Below, piece by piece: positions 57,369 through 64,000 of a stretch of DNA of 64,000 nucleotides. The notes beneath the pieces are model-generated. The model did not search any database. It worked only from the letters and a program-made list of their open reading frames with translations, and was not told the origin of the DNA. The position numbers and the translations under genes are program-made. Within the stretch, counting starts at the first letter, position 1. Every line of letters begins with the position of its first letter. Source of the stretch: Talinum fruticosum (Eukaryota > Streptophyta > Magnoliopsida > Caryophyllales > Talinaceae); the NCBI GenBank assembly GCA_021018815.1, contig JAITYX010000005.1, positions 10,586,001-10,650,000 on the forward strand, read 5' to 3'.

Positions 57369-59160
57369 ATGGATCAAAGGTAGGCTATTACGATCGATCG
57401 ATCGTAGAATATTGGGATGTTGATAGCAACTTTCTTAAGACTGCCATTAAACATGCTGCGAAATCAAATGATAAGTTCGTTTGTTGCCCTTGTTGAAGAT
57501 TTTTAACTCTTCAATGGAGGCCTAATGTTGTAAAAGGTCACCTATTTCAACATGTTTTTAATACATCTTATAAGTTGTGGATATGCCACTGGGAAGAGGA
57601 TTGTTTAAATGGAAACTTAGAAGAAGATGAAGGACATGATCGAGTACGAAGTTAGTATGGACATAGAAGATCGAGCTAATGATTTGGTTCGTGACGTGGT
57701 AGGTGACTTAGTTGATCAACCGCATGTATTGGAGCGACTATTAGCTGATTCGGAGAAGCCTCTATATCCAAGTTGTGAAAACTTTACCGTTTATTAATTT
57801 CATTGAGGTTGTTTAACTTGCAAGTAGCTAATGGATGGAGTGATAAAAGTTTCACGGACTTGCTCGGTGTGTTGAAAGATATACTTCCAGAAGGCAATGC
57901 ACTTCCCGAGTCGTACGTATGAGGCGAAGAGGATGTTATGTCCTATGGGCATATGTTATAAGAAGATGCATGCATGCCCCAACAATTGCATATTGTACCG
58001 GAAAGGACAACGCAGATATACATGAGTGTCCCAAATGTGGGGTACCTTGTTAAAAAATAAAAAAACAATGAAGAGAGTAGAGAGGGACCTCCCACAAAGG
58101 TGTTATTGTACTTACCGGTGATACCGAGGGTTAAGCACTTGTTTTCAAGTGAAAATGATGTGAAGCAATTGACATGGCATGTTGATGGAAGAATCAGTGA
58201 CGACAAGCTACATCACCTTGTGGATTCTCCTCAACGGAAGAAGATATATTCTATGTTCCTTTTGGTAGGGAGGGAATGAATCTACGTCTCGGTCTATGCA
58301 TAGATAGGATCAACCCTTATGGTGATCTCATTGGAAAACATAGTACTTGGCCATTTCTGTTGGTCATCTACAACCTACCATCCTTGTTGGGTATGAAGGC
58401 GCATGTACATTATAATGTTAATGTTTATTTCTTGCCCTAATAGCTAGGAAATGATATAGATGTGTATTTCATGCCTCTTATTAAAGATTTACGGCTCTTG
58501 CAGCATGAAGAGCTTTCGGTATTTGATGCATACTATCAAGAGCAATTTAGGTTGTGAGCTATGATCTTCACAAAAATAAATGACTTCCCTGCATACGGAA
58601 ACTTGTCCGGGTACACCGTCAAAGGCCATAAGGCGTGCCCCATTCATGGAGGAGATACTTCCTCTTGTCGGCTTAAGCACAAGAAGGAGACTACCTATCT
58701 CGGACATCAAATTTCTTCCTTTGTCTCATCATTAGCGGAAGAAAAAGAAGGAATTCAATGGTTGAGCCGAGATGGATTGTGCTCCAACTCCATTAACGGG
58801 ATGAAAAATTTATGAACAAGTTAGGGATATTGATTTGCAGTTTAACAAGCCATACCAAGATCAATTAGAAAGGAGTAAGTGGAAAAAGAGATCAATATTT
58901 TCTAATCTTCCATATTGGAAAGAGTTGTATATGACACACAACCTTGATATGATGCATGTAGAAAGAAAACATTTGTGAAAGTCTCATTGGCACTCTTTTG
59001 AACATATCGGGAAGACCAAAGACGGATAGAAAGAAAGACTCGACTTACGTGAAATAAGAATACTTGAGGAATTAGCACCATAACTAAAAGGGAGGAAAAC
59101 TTTTTACCTCCGGCTTCCTACATATTAAGCCGAAGCATCAAAAAAACGTTTGTGTGAGAC
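57369..59160 (+). pseudogene. CACTA transposase (TNP2/TPase), degenerate
   Basis: The ATG at 57369 opens MDQR, the usual start of CACTA transposase-associated domains. FLKTAIKHAAKSND and CCPC (57425-57490) follow, matching that domain's cysteine motif. TNP2 begins near 57670 with EKPLYPSCENFT and continues with HACPNNCILYRKGQ near 57965. Then come THSE-like SENDVKQLTWHVDGRISD (58150), INPYGDLIGKHSTWPFLLVIYNL (to be read in two parts, 58310-58375), GNDIDVYFMPLIKDL (58448), NDFPAYGNLSGYTVKGHKAC (58580), and YWKELYMTHNLDMMHVE (58915). Stops and shifts throughout. Sequence from 56944 to 57368 is its AT-rich upstream region, with no other gene. Confidence 0.78.
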
Positions 59161-60560
59161 CTTGAAGAAACGCAAAGTGCCGTAGGGATATTCTTCAAAC
59201 ATCAGTTGCCTCGTTTTGATCTCTAATTATAGACTAATTAGGTTAAAATCTCATGATTATCATGCTTTGATGCAATAATTGCTACCGAGTGGCTATATGA
59301 TAAGTGATTACGAAACATGTAAGACATTGTATTACATGACTTTGCTTCTTCTTCTTTAATGCCATTTGTAGTGAAGTCATTGATTTGGAGAAATAAGATG
59401 ATCTTGAGAGCGGCGTTATTGTTACATTATGCCAACTTGAGATGTACTTCCCACCTTCTTTTTTAAAATCATGGTGCATCTAGTGGTTCATTTGGTGTTC
59501 TATCAATGGATGTACTCGTTTGAATGATTTATGAAAATTTTCAAAGGGTATGTTAGAAATCGATTTCAACCGGAAGGGTGTATCATTGAGGCTTACATAA
59601 CTGAGGAGTGTGTTGAATTATACTCTGAGTACTACCCCCAAATGGAAGTTGTTCGTATTCCTGCACAACGGCATATGGGAAAGTTTGATGGGAAGGGAAA
59701 TTGGGGGAAAAAGTGCAAATGATCGAGTCATGGAATGAGGGATCAAGTGCACCTTTATGTCCTTAAAAGCAGTGAAGAAGTGCAACCTTACATTGAGGAG
59801 CACAAGTCTCTTATCAAGAAATAGTACCAAGGAAGAATTGAGAAGTGGGTACTGGTTCAACATAATCGCTCATTTGTTAATTGGTTTAGAGAGAAAATAC
59901 CTTTCCAATGGGCAAACTCACAAGAAGATGTCTCCCACACATTAGTTAGCTTGGCTAAAGGATCGGGTTTGGACTCATTTCTTTCCATGGGTATAACATC
60001 AATGGATTCTCTTTTTATACCAAGATGTATGATGGTAGGAGCACCGTGCAAAATAATGGGGTTATATTAGAGGCTCATGCACTTCATGTGTCGAGCTCCA
60101 AGGACAGAAATCCTATTATAGAAAAAATGTCGTATTAAGGACTCATTAAGGATATATGAAATCTAGACTATTTTGACTTTTGAGAGCCCATTTTTCGATG
60201 CAAATGGGTTGAGAATAAAGGTGTTCGAGTTGATGAGTTGGCTTTCACAATGTTTGATCTTACAAGAGAAGGTCGTAAAGGAGATTAGTTCATTATGGAA
60301 TCCCAAGCAAGACAAGTGTTCTATATTTGGGATCCGACCTATGAGAAATGATCTATTGTTCTTCAAGGAAAAGACACATTATCATTGGGGACGGGGAAGA
60401 TGTAACTAAGTTTATTAATGAGACCCCACCTTTCTCCTTTGACTTTCTGTCAAAAATGAGGATACACATTTTGAAGAAGTGTATTTAAGATTTGATCTCG
60501 GGAAGGAATATATATTGAAGATAAGTCTAGAGGACGACAAGAAAGGATTGGTGTTTAGAT
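59161..60560 (+). pseudogene. CACTA transposase C-terminal region (DUF4218 and DUF4216), degenerate
   Basis: Continues the preceding gene. The DUF4218 part is recognised by KHVRHCIT and CFFFFNAICSEVIDLEK (59310-59400), LCQLEMYFPPSF (59440), and YVRNRFQPEGCIIEAYITEE (59549-59608). The DUF4216 part appears as GYNINGFSFYTKMYDGRSTVQN-like pieces near 60000-60050 and FIMESQARQVFYIWDP near 60285-60330. Both domains normally follow TNP2 in plant CACTA elements. Frameshifts separate the pieces. Confidence 0.72.
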
Positions 60561-60801
60561 GATAGTTACATGTCTGTTTGCATTTATTATCATTTTGTAT
60601 TTTTATATTTAGTTAGACAATTTTACAATGTTTTTGCATAATAAGTTAGTTTTGCAAATTGATATTTTTTGAAAAATGACAATGTATAAGTAGGGGCCAG
60701 ATGAAAGAAAACATGAGTTCCTTAAAAAAGACTACCATATTACAACTGCTCATATATAAAGAACCATTGTGGTAAATGACCTACGACAACGATTTCTCAC
60801 A
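60561..60801 (+). repeat. CACTA right subterminal region, truncated
   Basis: AT-rich 3' part with agaaccattgtggtaaatgac (60761) and acgacaacgattt (60783), resembling the left subterminal words. It ends where a reversed SIRE-like LTR begins, so the terminal inverted repeat is lost or displaced. Confidence 0.5.
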
Positions 60802-61990
60802 TGAACCCAGAGGTTTAGAATAGAGAGTCTAAGTCACCCTAGGGGAGGGAGGTAAATATGGTGATGAGGAAATGATGTGGAAATAAAAATTTCTTTGGGA
60901 AAGTTAGAACTTAGAAAGATAAGCTAAGTCTAGATTAGAGTCGAGAAGAGATAAACACACGGTTTTACATGGAAACCCTCTTGGAGAAGAAAATTACAAA
61001 CAGTGTCAATCCAGCGAACCAAGTCAAATCCACTATTTTGAATCCACAAAATACAAAGGATTGACTCTCAAAATTGTTCACTTCGACAATTTAAATATAG
61101 GTTTTTCCTAAACACATAAATTACCATATATGTCCTAGTGCTTCCAAACTGAAATAACCATTACCATTTGGGACAATTGAGCTGAGTTAACCCTTACAAC
61201 TTAGTCAAGGGAAGAAGTAGAAAAGTGTATAAGAGAGTAAAGTGATTACAAGACTTTTCTTTACAACTCAAAAGTGAAATTTTAAAGTACAAGAGTTGTA
61301 TGCTAGAAGTAGGAGTACAAGAGGTGATAATTTTGTTCCAGCAAGCTTGTAAGTCTTGTAGCAAGGCTTCAATTTATAGGCAGCATGGTAAAAAGCCGTT
61401 TTGCCTCGAGCTTAGGCTTCTAGATCAGCTAGCTGTTACAACGAGATAGTTTGAGTCCTCGAAAATGGAACCGTTGAATATGTATTAGTTGAGCATAGGT
61501 TCTAGCCCCGGAAAGTAGTCCTACCCACTTGTTGTATTTAAAAACCAGGCTAGAAACAACCGCTAGACTCAAAAACCGATGTTTACTGAAAATGGAAACA
61601 AAAACCCCGACATAGTGTCCGAGTCCGCCCGAAAATAGAGCTTTCTGTCTACTCACTTGAAACGGTAAGAAGTCGATTGGTTTTTCTTTTAAGCTGAGAT
61701 TAATCAGCTTTAATAATCCTACAAAACAAATTACAAATGGTACTCAAAGTATAAAAATACTTTGGTCCAAAATTAGATAAGGATTAATCTTAAATAAATC
61801 GGTTAACGACTAAAACTCCTTCATCTATTAGCGTCTAACAATTCTTTTATCAACTTTAGGAAAGTGAAATTTAAGGTAGAAAAACTTGTTAGACTTATAA
61901 ATAAAATATTACCCGAAACGACTATAGGCGGGGTTTCAGCCGAGTTGTGAGAAGATCTAGATTTTTTGACTTTTCTCGTCTAGTAGAGCT
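60802..61990 (-). mobile_element. SIRE-like LTR, minus strand, diverged
   Basis: Reverse complement carries the SIRE LTR landmarks: the terminal gactctctattctaaacc (60836-60810), aagagggtttcca (60974), the ttgacttggt block (61025), cccttgactaagttg (61200) and tactttgagtaccatttg (61750). It is closest to the variant at 1990-3426 (gacactatgtcggggttt). The far end is uncertain, between 61900 and 62000. No partner LTR seen. Confidence 0.68.
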
Positions 61991-62530
61991 TCAATATTAA
62001 TGAGGCTATTGTTTTTGCATTTTTTGAAATAGATCACTTTTAAAAATCGTGCAAAAACAATTCGAGTCTAATATGCAGTATATGCAAGCTACGGATATGT
62101 CAAAACTCATTTATAATATGGTTAAACTTGATGGGCTTATGAGTTGTTTAGAGAATTTACGATTATGCAAATTTAAACAAATTATAGCGTAATGTTTCTA
62201 GGATTTGAGTGATTAAGGAAATTAATTCGAGATCAATTTATGAAAATTGCCAAGATAAACATTGACAAGTTAATAATGAAATAACTTTGGCAAACTCAAT
62301 ACATGAGTATGGTTGAGTGGATCGGTTATTGAGAGCCGAGTGGGTCGACCAAGCTCGGCTTTGATGATCGAGTCGGCTTCACTTCTTGAAGTAGAACTTA
62401 GTCTAAGACTTTGACAAATATTCTTTAATGTCATAAGTCTTGGCTAAGTCACGATTAGTTATATCAAAATTGATGATTGTTGTAACATATGATATGATTT
62501 GTCATAAAACTAAGTCATATGTTTTATGAA
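61991..62530. other. AT-rich stretch, nothing recognised
   Basis: No ORF, repeat or RNA signal identified between the SIRE-like LTR and the Tat pol fragment. It may hold the rest of the LTR or a separate insertion. Confidence 0.35.
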
Positions 62531-64000
62531 TTTCTTTTTTATGTATCTTTGTTAATCATAAATTTAGATGAATGACTTGAACTCAAAACATGTAAGGGGT
62601 AAAGGTCAATTATACCTAAGTCTTCGGGTTCATATACCATAGTCAATTTTGATATGAAATGACCGATATAGTGAAGACATCTCGGAAAACCTCGTACCTC
62701 CTTCTCGGTCTTTAATGGCGGCATCTCCTCAATAGCTTTGATCTTGGATGGATCAACTTTCATTCCTCATAGACTAAATACTTCACCTAATAACTTGCCC
62801 GATGTTACCTCGAAGGTGCATTTCTAAGGGTTAAGACGTATGTTGTACTTTCGAGTCTCTCGAAGAACTTCCTAAGGCTAGGTAAGTGCCCGACCCTATC
62901 TTTGGACTTGATGATTATATTTTAACTTGGTTATAACTAGCATAGCCATCCATAAAAGAGAGTAAGGCATAGCCTACCGTGTTATCAACAAAAATGTCTA
63001 TGTGGGGTAAAGGGAAGTCGTCCTTGGGGCTGGCCTTATTCAAATCCCTAAAGTTGACATACATCTAGACCCTTCCATCATTCTTCGGAACTGGTAAAAT
63101 GGTTGCTAGCCACTTAGGGTAGTGCACTACTCGATAAAACTGGAATCCAACTACTTCTAGATTTCTTCCTTTATTTTTAGAGCCCATTCAGGTTTTATTC
63201 GTCAAAGCTTCTGCATAAGTGGCTTAACATCTTCATAAAGTGGAATTTTGTTTTCCATTATACTCGGGTCTATCCCTAGCACATCCTTGTAAGACCAAGC
63301 GAAGACATTGATGAATTATATCAAGAGTGTAGTGAAGTGATTCTCGCTCTTCTAGATGTAGAGATTTCCCAGTCTTATCTCTCTAATAATGAACATGAGC
63401 ACACAACAAGTCCAAAATTCATCTTTGAATGAAGAAAATAGTACATCGAGTTGGATTCGGAAAGACAAAACAAAAAAATTACAAGAAAACTAACATAATT
63501 AGAAAAATATGAATTATCCCTAGCTCTAAACTCTAGACCAGACTTCTCTCCCAAAATGATAGCAAACTCTTGCCCTTCTTTAGTATCTATCCAAGTGATG
63601 TGTTTGGACCCTTCTTCATCTACGTCGGTGATGAACTCTATCGGATCAAACTTCAGGTGAAACATGATCTTATCTTGTGACGTTAGCTGGCTTTTTGTGG
63701 CTAAACCAGCTTCGTCACGCTGTCCAAGTCTCGAAAGACGAAGGGTCAAAGTGGACATTAAAGGGTACTTATCTTGTTTAGTTGGCATCGCTTCGGATGC
63801 CAATTGAATTAACACGTTCGGAATTAGTCGTCGCTTAACTTGAACTCCGCCAAGGGGTCTTAGACTTGACTCGGGTAGTGTGAGTGTTATTGGACTCTCA
63901 TCAAATCCCTTTGGATATATCATAACTTAGCCGATTAGGTGGTGTTCCATAGGGTATTCTGATCTCTTTTGGTACTTGTTTCGTATTCATTAGAGTTAGG
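62531..64000 (-). pseudogene. Tat pol fragment, minus strand, running off the window
   Basis: A fourth Tat copy. The spacer before RT is open at 63923-63375 and includes HLKFDPIEFITDVDEEGSKH and KEGQEFAIILGEKSG, matching 14620-14725 of the plus-strand copy. RT follows leftwards in broken frames: VLGIDPSIMENKIPLYED near 63280, and RCMSTLGI-type sequence near 63060. Its end is at 62763-62640 with MKVDPSKIKAIEEMPPLKTE. It stops near 62640-62540, so RNase H is missing. Protease and gag should lie beyond base 64000. Confidence 0.82.

Larger units (their letters stand above)
33893..60801 (+). mobile_element. CACTA (En/Spm) DNA transposon, heavily interrupted
   Basis: Left parts (33893-34486, 37759-39519) carry many copies of a subterminal word of the type AACCGTTGTCATAGG. 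The right part (56944-60801) carries a transposase with TNP2, DUF4218 and DUF4216 homology and ends with similar words near 60744-60800. Insertions are a solo LTR at 34487-37758 and the nested LTR block 39520-56943. Neither CACTA terminus could be seen: the left meets a Tat LTR and the right meets a SIRE-like LTR. Both ends are therefore approximate. Confidence 0.65.

Noticed and set aside
57389..57406. 18-bp perfect palindrome TACGATCGATCGATCGTA
   Set aside because: A GATC slippage inside the transposase N-terminal coding region; no partner site or context for a regulatory role.

Overview
The window looks like plant nuclear DNA, most probably from a eudicot; the species cannot be read from the sequence. 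It is AT-rich and carries plant-specific transposon lineages: Ty3/gypsy Tat, Ty1/copia SIRE/Maximus and Tork, and a CACTA (En/Spm) element with TNP2, DUF4218 and DUF4216 domains. I found no host gene, rRNA, tRNA or CRISPR array. Nearly all 64 kb is transposon inserted into transposon, as expected of a gene-poor heterochromatic block. Almost every coding region is broken by stops, frameshifts or deletions.

Left block (1-21575). An old AT-rich LTR-like sequence (148-1183 and about 20396-21575) seems to be split by a tandem Tat array of three LTRs and two internal regions: LTR1 1184-4502, internal 1 to 8795, LTR2 8796-10757, internal 2 to 18470, LTR3 18471-20395. Internal 2 holds gag, protease, reverse transcriptase (RT), RNase H and a second (archaeal-type) RNase H, but no integrase. 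Both internal regions carry, on the opposite strand just inside the 3' LTR, remnants of an intron-containing gene with a plant-mobile-domain (PMD) motif; one copy still has a TATA box. Internal 1 carries a second antisense gene relic resembling DUF7745. LTR1 is interrupted by a SIRE-like LTR.

Middle block (21576-33892). A minus-strand Tat copy (LTR, leader with tandem repeats, gag) is split by a minus-strand iMet-primed element (23585-32128) with paired 1.86 kb LTRs and a 2 kb internal region without recognisable pol. One of those LTRs is split by a 2.8 kb solo LTR with a perfect AAAAT duplication.

Right block (33893-62530). A CACTA element (subterminal repeat modules on the left, degenerate transposase at 57369-60560) is split by a 3.27 kb solo LTR (perfect ATAAT duplication) and by a solo LTR of Athila-like appearance (39520-56943). 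The latter contains a 14.4 kb SIRE element (40292-54678: LTRs, PBS, gag, protease, integrase, RT, RNase H, env-like ORF, PPT) and a SIRE solo LTR (55028-56626, perfect ATTAA duplication). The SIRE element itself contains an inverted SIRE solo LTR and a truncated minus-strand Tork element with an open gag frame. Beyond a SIRE-like LTR at 60802, the window ends in another minus-strand Tat pol fragment.

The items most worth a second look are the antisense PMD and DUF7745-like genes in the Tat array, the three-LTR array itself, the inverted LTR inside the SIRE element that would make its transcript fold back, and the internal TATA box ahead of the env-like ORF. All calls come from reading the sequence; no alignment or database search was run.
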